DNA from: Schistocerca nitens
Taxonomy: Eukaryota; Arthropoda; Insecta; Orthoptera; Acrididae
NCBI RefSeq assembly: GCF_023898315.1
Contig: NC_064622.1
Span: 181,122,178 to 181,186,177 of the forward strand
Direction: 5' to 3'
Length of the DNA: 64,000 nucleotides
Below the pieces are notes generated by a model. The model ran no database searches. It was given only the letters and a program-made list of their open reading frames with translations, and had not been told where the DNA came from. Position 1 is the first letter of the stretch, and each line of letters begins with the position of its first letter. Made by a program: the position numbers and the translations under genes. This document shows positions 30,685 through 40,990 of the stretch, one piece after another.

Positions 30685-32824
30685 CCAAGGCACATACTTG
30701 AAATGTCCCTTCATTAGAAAGGATTTCCACATCAGCCAGTTGTTTTAGATTATCCCATAGATATTATGCCAAGGGACTGATGTCGTGAGAAAGTACGACT
30801 CTTGGAACTGATTCTCTTCTGCCTACCTTCCAGTTCCCCGACTGAAATCTGAATTGTGTTGCACCTTTATTGTGATTAAATCAAATGCTTCCTCTATTGT
30901 TTAGCAGCTCTGTCTATATCAAATCTGTATTAGTCGTGTTGTTTCTGAGTTTTCGATATCTCTAGCTTCCTGTATGTGACGGAAGCGAACCTCAAGGAAG
31001 GAAAAGAGCCATGTCTTTTTCTTCTTCCAATCATTGCATCTATTTTTTTTCCATCGTAACCCTTTTCCAGGGTCATAATCTTGTAATAAATGAAAAGCAC
31101 CAGTCTGCTTTTGTTCTAGAATATGTACTTTAGTGGAACAAAAGCAAACTGGTGCTTTTCATTTAATATAATGTTGTTTTACCAAGAACCGACGAAAGAT
31201 TGTGTTGATATCATAACCTTGTGTTTTGATTCCGTATGTCTCTTTTTAGTGAGTCAGACAAGTGTGTTTTCTCGTGGATGGAAGTTTTGTAGCCTATGAT
31301 AGGAGGTTTGTCAACTTAGGGTGGTTAATTTGTAAATTGAAGAAACCGCACAACAGTTTCTGAATCAACAATATTTTACTTTATTGTAATTCTGTCACAG
31401 TTGCGTTTTATTAGGCTGGTGACTACTTCACTTTCAAGGCAGGCCTTATAGCTAGGATGCAAATCACTTATAAAAAATCTGGTAAACAAAAATTCAGTTC
31501 TTAATATTTCTTTAGTTTTTCACTGAACTGTAACATATCTGCCCTATCAATGCTTGATTAGGTGACAGTCATTTCACACACAGGTAATACACACATGATA
31601 CATAGCCGCATAGAATCTTTTTCGCAGCGTAGATGTATTCATGCAGTGCAGCTGAATTAGACTACGGACTGGCGCTGGAAACTGGAGAAAACAGCTGATG
31701 TCTATAATGTCCCATTGGTATACGTGCACACACGCCTAATGCCAACGGCGTGTCGCATCTCGAAGTCAGTCTGTTCATGTGCGCCTTTATACAGCACGTT
31801 ACATATCTTACATGACAAATAACAAATGATGATCTATGCTCCATTATCATAGACTACACTATACAGAAAACGATTATGCAGCATTTGTATTAACCAATCT
31901 ACTTTCACGCAATTGGAGTTATATAGTCACTTTAATTGAATCAACTGTAGGTTCTTGGTGAAATATTGTAAATTAACGAAACAAGCACTGTTATTGCCTT
32001 ATTTCACAAATTTCATTATTGTTGCTCCACAGCCTTGCTTTCAGGTTATAAGCTCATTTTCACGTACATTACTGCTTCCCAAATATGATAATGCAAAGAT
32101 AAACATGATGATAAGGCAAAGACATCAGTCTTTGACTTAATGTAAAATTACTTCAATGACAATTTTTTGACAAATTACACATGGAACTATACAATTCAAC
32201 AATTACATTAACGTGTCTAAACATACCTAGGAATAAAGTTATGCATCAGCCAAGCACTTTTTATCTACTGATGGAGTGAGTCCCAAAGTTTTATTTCTAT
32301 CCTAGAGTTGTGATATCATCGATAGTAGGCGTTAAACTGAAATGGGTTTGCTCGTTCAATAATCGGTGTGAGCACGTACGCATCTGTTTTTTAATTTCTA
32401 AAATTTCCACCTGACTAAGCTTAGCCCCCCTTTTCCTCTGTGTGTAAGATTTCTACATCTTTTATGTATTTGTAGTTATTGTTAAGGCAATGTTCCGCAA
32501 AGGCTGAGCACGCAAGATGCCGCACAGACTTCTCAAAACAACAACAAAATTGTGTGAACCACGCTACAGCGAAGGAATTTAAGAGTCTAAACTTTAAATA
32601 CGGAACGCAAGAGACATAACATGTGGTATCTGTGTAGAACAAACAGGAGGTACGTACATCTGGAGGTCCCCGTGATTGATAATACACGATTAACTCTACT
32701 TGATTTATTTGTTTGTATATCTCCGTTATCAGAGAATCTTTTTAGAGTTATAATTCTCAAGATTTATAATTATAAAGTATTTCAGGTCATTTACACCACT
32801 ACACATATACAAATCTGAATACAG
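30685..32824. other. Unassigned 2.1-kb stretch
   Basis: Apart from the hairpin at 31088-31164 I see no coding block, B box or terminal repeat. Open frames are below 90 codons and unrecognised. Confidence 0.45.
31088..31164. repeat. Long near-perfect hairpin (29-bp stem, 19-nt loop)
   Basis: 31088-31116 and 31136-31164 are inverted copies with one mismatch (stem core GAAAAGCACCAGT / ACTGGTGCTTTTC). The 77-nt size resembles a pre-miRNA or a tiny fold-back MITE. No flanking target duplication was identified. Confidence 0.8.
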
Positions 32825-33144
32825 CGAACAGGTGCGTCATTGACCGGAAAGCTCGTAATTTTATGAAAAAAATAAATGAACTGAGCGAGATTTGAACCCG
32901 CATCACGCCCTACGCAGGCTAACACTGTGGCCATACAACCACTACACGACCGTGGCTGATGGTGGTCAATGTTGCTTAGATTTAATGTGAACCGTTCACT
33001 GTTTCTGTTTTTCTCCTTCTTTTCCACAGTGCAGTACACCTTCTTCCTGTCGTCATGCTTGATCTGTGATCAGTTTTTGACAAGCTAACCAACGGGCCAA
33101 CTTACCACTAAACCTGAAGGGGTGCGATGGAGACTCTCCCTTGT
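32825..33144 (-). repeat. tRNA-like repeat related to the element at 1-777
   Basis: On the minus strand a shared outer module (33144 back to about 33040, beginning ACAAGGGAGAGTCTCCATCG) is followed by a tRNA-like unit at 32881-32955 (CACGGTCGTGTAGTGGTTGT, and B box GCGGGTTCAAATCTCGC). The outer module matches 663-777, but the tRNA-like unit differs. A cloverleaf-quality tRNA gene is unlikely because the 3' acceptor strand does not pair cleanly. I therefore call it SINE-like. Confidence 0.55.
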
Positions 33145-33275
33145 CAGTGTCGATTTCTCTATCGCTTTACTCGCTTTGACCCGAAAGTTCACTGACAATA
33201 CCTTTGTATAGCCAAAGAACTGCAGTGGCAGTAGCATGTAAATGGAGAACCAACAGCATATCCAGAATCTGAGTT

Positions 33276-33293
33276 GGGGGGGGGGGGGGGGGG
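33276..33293. repeat. Poly-G run (18 G)
   Basis: Uninterrupted homopolymer. Length is assembly-sensitive. Confidence 0.9.
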
Positions 33294-33786
33294 CAAGGTG
33301 TGGATGGATTCAATTTCAGATTTGTGAACGAATAGCGTAAATATTTTGAGACTTAACGACATACAGTTTGGGGTACCGTTGCAAATAGTATCAGTTACAA
33401 ATCCCACGTATCTTCAAACAGTTTGCTTAGAGTTGTGAGCAGGTTCTTATATGCTATATCCTTCTTCAACGAGTCGTAATCGAGAGTTTGATTTTAAGTC
33501 CCATGCCCTCAGACAGAATTAATTTTTCCGATCTCACTGCTTCTATGACGCTCCATAGTGCGCTTTAGTTGTTCATTATTTTGTCTTGGAGCGCACAGTC
33601 TATTTTCGTACAAATTTTCCACTCCACTGTGTTTGTTGATTACTTCATTTGAAATGATTAGTACGTTAAATTAATTAAACATGCAAGTACATCACATTGG
33701 TATACCACATGTAGGGAAGCAGCCTACTCACGCCGTAGTAAATTCACATCAGTCTTTCCATTGTGTGCCAGCCAGTCCGCTGCAAC
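33294..33786. other. Unassigned stretch
   Basis: Nothing recognised up to the TA where the Tc1-like transposon begins. Confidence 0.4.
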
Positions 33787-33788
33787 TA

Positions 33789-35209
33789 CACTCCTGGAAA
33801 TTGAAATAAGAACACCGTGAATTCATTGTCCCAGGAACGGGAAACTTTATTGACACATTCCTGGGGTCAGATACATCACATGATCACACTGACAGAACCA
33901 CAGGCACATAGACACAGGCAACAGAGCATGCACAATGTCGGCACTAGTACAGTGTATATCCACCTTTCGCAGCAATGCAGGCTGCTATTCTCCCATGGAG
34001 ACGATCGTAGAGATGCTGGATGTAGTCCTGTGGAACGGCTTGCCATGCCATTTCCACCTGGCGCCTCAGTTGGACCAGCGTTCGTGCTGGACGTGCAGAC
34101 CGCGTGAGACGACGCTTCATCCAGTCCCAAACATGCTCAATGGGGGACAGATCCGGAGATCTTGCTGGCCAGGGTAGTTGACTTACACCTTCTAGAACAC
34201 GTTGGGTGGCACGGGATATATGCGGACGTGCATTGTCCTGTTGGAACAGCAAGTTCCCTTGCCGGTCTAGGAATGGTAGAACGATGGGTTCGATGACGGT
34301 TTGGATGTACCGTGCACTATTCAGTGTCCCCTCGACGATCACCAGTGGTGTACGGCCAGTGTAGGAGATCGCTCCCCACACCATGATGCCGGGTGTTGGC
34401 CCTGTGTGCCTCGGTCGTATGCAGTCCTGATTGTGGCGCTCACCTGCACGGCGCCAAACACGCATACGACCATCATTGGCACCAAGGCAGAAGCGACTCT
34501 CATCGCTGAAGACGACACGTCTCCATTCGTCCCTCCATTCACGCCTGTCGCGACACCACTGGAGGCGGGCTGCACGATGTTGGGGCGTGAGCGGAAGACG
34601 GCCTAACGGTGTGCGGGACCGTAGCCCAGCTTCATGGAAACGGTTGTGAATGGTCCTCGCCGATACCCCAGGAGCAACAGTGTCCCTAATTTGCTGGGAA
34701 GTGGCGGTGCGGTCCCCTATGGCACTGCGTAGGATCCTGCGGTCTTGGCGTGCATCCGTGCGTCGCTGCGGTCCGGTCCCAGGTCGACGGGCACGTGCAC
34801 CTTCCGCCGACCACTGGCGACAACATCGATGTACTGTGGAGACCTCACGCCCCACGTGTTGAGCAATTCGGCGGTACGTCCACCCGGCCTCCCGCATGCC
34901 CACTATACGCCCTCGCTCAAAGTCCGTCAACTGCACATACGGTTCACGTCCACACTGTCGCGGCATGCTACTGTGTTAAAGACTGCGATGGAGCTCCGTA
35001 TGCCACGGCAAACTGGCTGACACTGACGGCGGCGGTGCACAAATGCTGCGCAGCTAGCGCCATTCGACGGCCAACACCGCGGTTCCTGGTGTGTCCGCTG
35101 TGCCATGCGTGTGATCATTGCTTGTACAGCCCTCTCGCAGTGTCCGGAGCAAGTATGGTGGGCCTGACACACCGGTGTCAATGTGTTCTTTTTTCCATTT
35201 CCAGGAGTG
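33789..35209 (-). mobile_element. Complete Tc1-like transposon, copy 1
   Basis: The ends CACTCCTGGAAATTGAAAT (from 33789) and, inverted, CACTCCTGGAAATGGAAAA (ending 35209) form inverted repeats of about 27 bp with two mismatches. TA flanks both sides (33787-33788 and 35210-35211). The length is 1,421 bp and the transposase ORF is uninterrupted. Copy 2 lies at 40991-42412 in the opposite orientation. Confidence 0.95.
33944..34966 (-). CDS. Tc1-like transposase, intact (340 aa)
   Basis: This is a cut-and-paste DDE transposase that would bind the element's terminal repeats and insert at TA in the nucleus. Residues 13-50 (TDFERGRIVGMREAGWTYRR onward) form the first helix-turn-helix. Arginine-rich residues 57-78 could be a nuclear signal. 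A second DNA-binding region spans about 84-125. The catalytic triad is visible: D155 in VVFSDESRF, D244 in FQQDNARPH and E277 in SPDLSPIEHVW. Thirty-two residues lie between D244 and E277 by my count, two fewer than canonical DD34E. The ATG at 34966 is preceded by an in-frame TAA, so the start is secure. At 340 codons it is full length for the family. Seven residues differ from copy 2. It may be functional. Confidence 0.93.
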   Translation of the reverse strand: MPRQCGREPYVQLTDFERGRIVGMREAGWTYRRIAQHVGREVSTVHRCCRQWSAEGARARRPGTGPQRRTDARQDRRILRSAIGDRTATSQQIRDTVAPGVSARTIHNRFHEAGLRSRTPLGRLPLTPQHRAARLQWCRDRREWRDEWRRVVFSDESRFCLGANDGRMRVWRRAGERHNQDCIRPRHTGPTPGIMVWGAISYTGRTPLVIVEGTLNSARYIQTVIEPIVLPFLDRQGNLLFQQDNARPHISRATQRVLEGVSQLPWPARSPDLSPIEHVWDWMKRRLTRSARPARTLVQLRRQVEMAWQAVPQDYIQHLYDRLHGRIAACIAAKGGYTLY

Positions 35210-35211
35210 TA

Positions 35212-36660
35212 GCTCTGACGTCATAAATGTTGCGCAATACTTTAAAAATCAAGCAAATAACCTAAAACAGTTCTAGCATGTCAGGAGTAATACTAAAACA
35301 ACGTGTGTTGAATATCAGTTCGATAACTTGAGCCATTTTCGAAATTTGGACATTTTTCTGTAAAAATCATTGGCGCAACAGAAAAGAGCTAGAGAGTTAA
35401 AAATTTATAATTAGATTCATTTTTCATTATTATTTAATAAAAACAGTCATCTGGATCTCACAAATTAAGATTTTAGTGGAAATTAATTATTTTCTGGTTT
35501 CGTCTTAAAACTTAAGGAAGCAAGATAGATTAAGTACGCTAATAAATAACGCTAGGATGTTTATATTTAAGTAGAATGGAGATCCGCTATCACCATAAGG
35601 ATGTGAGAAGTTTCATTTGAATACCTATAAAACTATAGCGATAGCGTATCTCCAAAGGGCCAGTTCAGAGCTCGTCTACTGCGTGCAGTGTAATTAAATT
35701 AATTCTCTCGCCCAAAATATTTAATTTAGCCACATCAAAATTTTATTATGATTACTTACCTGTATGCTGAATGCACATTTAAATTAAGAGCTTCATCGGC
35801 CATCAGCAAGAGAAGCTATGATTTATTCAATAACTTAAGGTGGTGCATTACTAGCCCAGCGGCTAGTCGGGAGAGCCGATTTGATCAGGCGTTCCCTTAG
35901 CCGTCCGCACCGCGGCTTTATATATAAGAACGCTGCGCGAGGAAAAAAGACCCCAGTTCTCTCCAGACGCTGAATAGCACGTCATCTGTGTCGGGAGTCG
36001 CGTAGCGTCGGTATCATTGCTAGAAACAGCCTCGGATGCCGTATTAAGTTACTCGGAATACGCGTAACCATGAAATCATTTTCGAGTGTAGTGTTAATTC
36101 TGGGATGACTTTAATTATCGATCTTCAGTTTGCGTATTGTCGTATTTTCACGTGCCGCCGCGGGACAAACATTCTACCAATTATTTAGCGTGGCGTTTGA
36201 TGAAACTAATCATCAAATTATGGCGAGCATTCATTTAAACATTTAATTTGGACATTTATAGTTGCATCAGCGCATTAGACTCTGAACTGCTCTGTTAGTT
36301 AGTTGGTGTGGATTCTTTTGTTTTCATCTGTGACTTTCAGAATACAGAACGTTTTTTCAAGACCGTTTTTGATTATAAATCCCGGACAATCTCCTAATTC
36401 CTCAGAGCTATAAGCTGTAACTATAAGTGTATTCTCAGATGAAGTGGGCACTAGGAATTCTAATTACAGGCTTCACGTTTTGCTAATCACTTTCTGGTTG
36501 CCAATATTGTAGTTAGAGAGCCAGTGTTGAGAACGGCGAAAGACAGCATAAATAACATTCTAAATAATAGGAAATGCAGTGTTACTACATTCTACAAACA
36601 ATATTTATATAAACAACATATTTTTCTAACCGGCGCCCCACACACAGCTCTAATATACCA
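35212..36660 (+). repeat. Possible LTR-like block with a TATA promoter
   Basis: From TGTTGCGCAATAC (35228) to about ACCGGCGCCCCACACAC (36650) the sequence resembles, from memory, an orthopteran LTR. TTTATATATAAGAACGC at 35915-35931 is a strong TATA box, and CAGT about 34 bp downstream fits an initiator. I could not confirm the ends with a target duplication. It has no coding frame. Confidence 0.35.
35915..35960 (+). promoter_or_regulatory. TATA box with initiator-like CAGT
   Basis: TATATAAG is followed about 34 bp downstream by CCCCAGTTC. The spacing and sequences fit an arthropod core promoter, here most likely that of an LTR-type repeat rather than a host gene. Confidence 0.4.
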
Positions 36661-37500
36661 CAAAAGGTATCGAAATCGGTTTAAATAAAGTAAACAATAG
36701 GCACAGTGGAGTGGAAAATTAATAAATACGACAACAGTTTTTGTCCTTTATAACAAAGGAAATGAGGAGAAACTGCTCAAAAACGGCATTAAATGATAAC
36801 TGGTACTTATTTGAATCAAAGTCGGCGAACAGTGTCAGTATCCTGAGGTAATAAGAAGTACACCTAAGCGCTTCACTCAAGTCAGCGCAGGTAATATCGA
36901 TTCGTAATGGTCCTGTGTGCCATATTTGTCTATTGCGGCGTAAATAGTCCAAGCGCGAATGATAGCGAAATTGATGTAGGTTTAAACAGGCTCAATAACG
37001 TCCGCTTTGGTTGTGGGCTGCTGCCGTATAGCGGCGAACGTAGGGCCGTTGGCTGATCGCTGTTGGGGGATAATTACCACCAACAGCTTAATTAGGAATC
37101 TCAACGGCCCGGCGGACGCGTTAATGCCAAATCTGGACCACGGCCGGCGCGCTAAGTGGTCGCCATCGACTGCTCATCGACCGATCGGTACGGCTATATA
37201 ACACACGAAGAAAAACCTTGGAGCGAAGACCTTAGCGGCGAATTAAATGCTGGCTGCATGCAAAGCTATCGACAGAGCAGAATATCGGCAATAATTATGC
37301 TTCTGTAGCATGACATTACGTAAAGGCTTCAATCAGACGCTAAAAATAATTTGTTAATTTGAAGTCCTGAAACAATCTATGCAGATTTTCTTTTGTTAAA
37401 ATGACACTTGAATGTATCCTTGTAGCTTATAAGCATATTATGTTCCACTAAATATTTTTAAACTAAGCTTTATAACATTTTCATACAGCTTACAAACACA
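36661..37500. other. Unassigned stretch
   Basis: Nothing recognised. A GC-richer patch at 37000-37200 has no coding block I can name. Confidence 0.4.
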
Positions 37501-37530
37501 TTAAACTGAAGTTACTAAAGTCGTCGGATA

Positions 37531-38590
37531 TTGATATGCACGTATAGAGATGGTGATAGTTCAGCGTACACAACTTATAAAACGGCAGTGCATTGGCGCA
37601 GCTGTCATTTGTACTCGGGTGATTCAAATGAAGTGGTTTCCGATGTAATTATGGCCGCACGACGGCAACTAACAAACTTTGAAAAGAAAATGGTTGTTGG
37701 AACTAGTCGCATCAGCCATTCCATTTCGGAAATCGTTAGGGAGTTCAACATTCCGAGATCGAAAGAGTCAAGAGTGTCAAGAATAGCAGATTTCAGGCAC
37801 TACCACTCACTACAGACAACGCAATGGCTTCACTTAACGACCGTGAGCAACACAGTTTGCGTAGAGTTGACAGTGCGTGAAATAACAGCAGAAGTCAATA
37901 TGGGACGTACGACAGATGTATCCATTAGGACAGTGCTGTGAAATCTGCTGTTAATGAGCTAAGGCAGCAGACGACCGATGTAAGTGCTTTGCTAAGAGCA
38001 CGAGGTCCCCTGCTGCAGCCTCCCCTGGGTTCGTGACGTAGGCGGTTGGACCCTAGACGACTGCAACATGGCCTGGTCAGATAAGATGCCGATGTCAGCT
38101 GCTAAGACCTGATGATGGTGTTACAGTGTGGCGCAGACCGCACGAGGCCATGGACCCTCGTTGTCAACAAGGCGGTTCCATAATGGTGTGAACTGTCTAC
38201 ATAAAATGGATTTCTGGTACACCTGAACCGATCATTGACTAGAAATGGTTATGTTCGGCTATTTGGAGACCGTTTGCAGCTATTCATGGACTTGATGTTC
38301 CCTAAAAACGATGGAATTGTTATGGACGACAATGTGCCACGTCACCGGGCCATAATTGTTCGCGAATGATTTGTAGAACTTTCTGGATTATTCAGGCGAA
38401 TCCTTGGCCAACTAGATTGACCGACATGAAACACATCGAATAAACAGAGAGGCCTGTTCGTGCACAAAATGATTCATCGAATTTGCACTCCGTTAACATG
38501 ACTAAGATCGTCACGTCTTCAATGGTGAAGTCTTGCTGTGTCGCGAACATACGCAGGGCGAGACCTAATTAATACCGAAGACTGCTACTT
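37531..38590 (+). pseudogene. Tc3/Tc1-like transposase pseudogene
   Basis: The N terminus from 37651 (MAARRQLTNFEKKMVVGTSR, then ISEIVREFNIPRS) is a helix-turn-helix start. VREITAEVNMGRTTDVSIRT near 37880 fits the second DNA-binding domain. Near 38330 FPKNDGIVMDDNVPRHRAI corresponds to the FQQDNAPCH second-aspartate block. The third block and C terminus (KMIHRICTPLT near 38470) are scrambled by frameshifts and stops. No terminal repeats identified. Family assignment rests on block order. Confidence 0.55.
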
Positions 38591-38597
38591 ATAATAG

Positions 38598-39972
38598 TGT
38601 CAGTAGATTTAGCTTTGGAAGATAGCTGAGCCGTGGCTGGCTCATGTTATTCGTTGGATTAAACCTTGGTCGCTATTCTATATTTAATCTCCCGCTGTTA
38701 TCGCGATTATGCTGTTATCCTCCCTCTCTGCGAGTGGCAGCAGCGGTGTGTATCGATATTCGCACCTTGTACTATCTTTCGCCTGGCGCTTATAGTTTCC
38801 GGCTGTGCTGTGAGCGACCAGGTGGTCGGTTGTCGTGGAGCAGCGAGCAAATCTCCGCGACGCATAGTTTGGCCGGGGCTACTGGCGGGGTCTCCGCGCG
38901 GTCGGAGTGTGTGGTGCTGTTCCCATTGCTACGAGGTCCTTAGCTCACTGGTCGTGGACACGAAAGTTGAGTTTTGACTTAATCTACCAGCAAGTTACGA
39001 CTGTTCACATTGTGTCGTTTACATTTCGTTGTCGGTTGTTGGGACATTCCCATGAGAAACAACGTGTGTTTTTGAGTTTGCAAATTTTAGCCACCCTCCG
39101 ATGGAGTTTAGCTATACTTGGTTATTTTGAATTGAAGTGCACCAGCGGAATCTTCTGCCTTCTGACTGTTAACGTTCCTGTCACCTGCCCTGGCCGTTGA
39201 CGTAAATTCAGGCAGTGTATTTTCCTCATCGTGTTGTCGCTGTCCAGCACGGTGTTTAGTTTGAGAGCTCAATGTATAATTGGTTGTGGGCGCCAATACG
39301 TTCTACGTTGTTCCATTGAACCCCCTGTTGTGTGCTGGTTGGGTGGAGCGGAAGTTATCTTGTCGGTGGGTCCGTTGACTGTCTGTCGGATGGGTTGTCG
39401 TCAGATCGAAAATGGTTGGGCCGACTGTCTGTCTCAACTAAGCGAGCGCTAGTGTTTGAATTCGAGACTGCCCCTCGGAAACTTCTTAGCACCATTGGGT
39501 GCACTGCCTTTTCTTATTTGTTCTTGTTGTTTGTATCTGTATGGCTTCTAGCCGTTTTTTAAATTAAGGTTGTTTCGCCATTAAGGCGTAAGATTGTTTA
39601 GGCCTTCAGCCTAATTAAATAAACTGTTTTAAGGTAAGGCCTTTGGCATTCTAAAAGTTTATTTTGGTTTGAGTCTTAAGTGATGGGCATTCAGCCAGTT
39701 TTTAAATTAAAGTTGTTTTGCTCTTAAGGTGTCAGATTGTTTGGGCCTTCAGCCTAATTAAAGAACTGATTTAAGATAAGGCATTCTGCCTTTTAAATTT
39801 CTGATTTTGGTTTGAGTTTTAAGTTATTGTCTTTCAGCCGATTTTAAATTTAAGTGCTCTTGCCCTTAAGGCATGAGATCGTATGTCGCATTCAGCCGGT
39901 TATTAAGTTCCATCTTGGCTCTTCTAATGTTTGATCAAATAAATAAAGTTGTATGTTCGAATGTAACTGACA
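38598..39972 (+). repeat. LTR-like block with internal 143-bp tandem repeats
   Basis: The block begins TGTCAGT (38598) and ends ACTGACA (39972), perfect inverted 7-mers with TG...CA. A polyadenylation-like AAATAAATAAAG lies at 39949-39960, just before the end. Flanking 4-5 bp do not match, so a target duplication is absent. No gag/pol is adjacent. Open frames inside (up to 103 codons) are unrecognised. It could be an LTR with lost flanks or another repeat class. Confidence 0.4.
39551..39894 (+). repeat. 143-bp tandem repeat, about 2.4 units
   Basis: Units start with GCC followed by a T-run and AAATT at 39551, 39694 and 39837. Each complete unit is 143 bp and contains GCCTTCAGCCTAATTAAA and TTTTGGTTTGAGT. 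The third is partial. It lies in the 3' half of the LTR-like block. Confidence 0.8.
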
Positions 39973-40990
39973 GCCGCTCATTTTGGCCGCTTTCCACGAT
40001 TTAAACTACCTGTCCTGTCCTGTGGGTTTACCAGGACGTCCCATTAGCGATTTGCGAGGTAGTTGCGAATGTGTGGACTTCATAAAGAAATGTTATCGTA
40101 AATAGTGCGATTGTACAATACCTGACAAAAATAAAGCGAAGCGCCCAGAAGAGATGGTCAGATGTCAATGTAACTTTATAACCTCACACAACATTGGCGG
40201 GTGTGTAAATCATTAGAGTCGAAATTCTCTGTGGACGGTAGAACAGCGAAGACGATGCCTTGGCGTTGTTCGTATTTAAGCTTATTACCATGCCGGACAG
40301 AGTATGTAAGGGATACGAACAGCGTCTAAAGCTGACTGGGGCCATTGCAGTATGAGACAGTGCTACCAGCACCTGACTGAGTTCGAAAGGGGCACATTGT
40401 GGGACCATTTCGCCAGCTGCTCGAGTTGTCCAGTCTTCAGATCTTTAGGATATTCGGATGTGACAGCAGCCAGATGTTGAGCCACAGTGGAACTTGAGGG
40501 TAGCCACACTCGTCGTCAAGATTTCATTTAACCACGCCTGACCACCACAACGGTAGATCGCTGTTTTGTGTGCCAAGTGCCTTGTAACCCCTTCACGACT
40601 GCGCTTGCCTTCAAGTAATGGCCTCCCTGCAACATCCCGTGTCATCCCGCACCAGTAGTCGGAGTGTGACAGCAGAATGAATATGGAATTACCATCCCAT
40701 ACACAGGCTACTGTGAACAGCTGTGTTTGGAGCGGTGTCAAGGCCGAAAAGCATCGACCTCTGATGAAACCCTCTGCACTGTGTTCAGCCATGAATCATG
40801 GTTCTACACGATCCCAGATGACCATCGTCGGCAAATATGGCGGCTACCTGTGGAGACGCACAATTTTCCCAATGCTTTCGAGAGGCTCAGTAGTGTTACT
40901 CATGGTGCCATCAGGTACGCCTTCAGATCATGACTGGTAGTTGAGGCAACTCTGACGGCAGAAAGGTACGTCAAAGACATCGTCCTTCTA

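Noticed and set aside
32881-32955. Functional tRNA gene on the minus strand
   Set aside because: A- and B-box-like sequences are present, but the acceptor and anticodon stems do not pair well, and the unit is joined to a module shared with the repeat at 1-777.
34301-35226. Several plus-strand ORFs of 70-158 codons (and their mirror set at 41221-41900)
   Set aside because: They are antisense or out-of-frame shadows of the intact Tc1-like transposases. They recur in both copies only because the DNA does.
38644-39562. Overlapping plus-strand ORFs of 73-103 codons
   Set aside because: They lie in the LTR-like block, overlap one another in different frames and show no domain.
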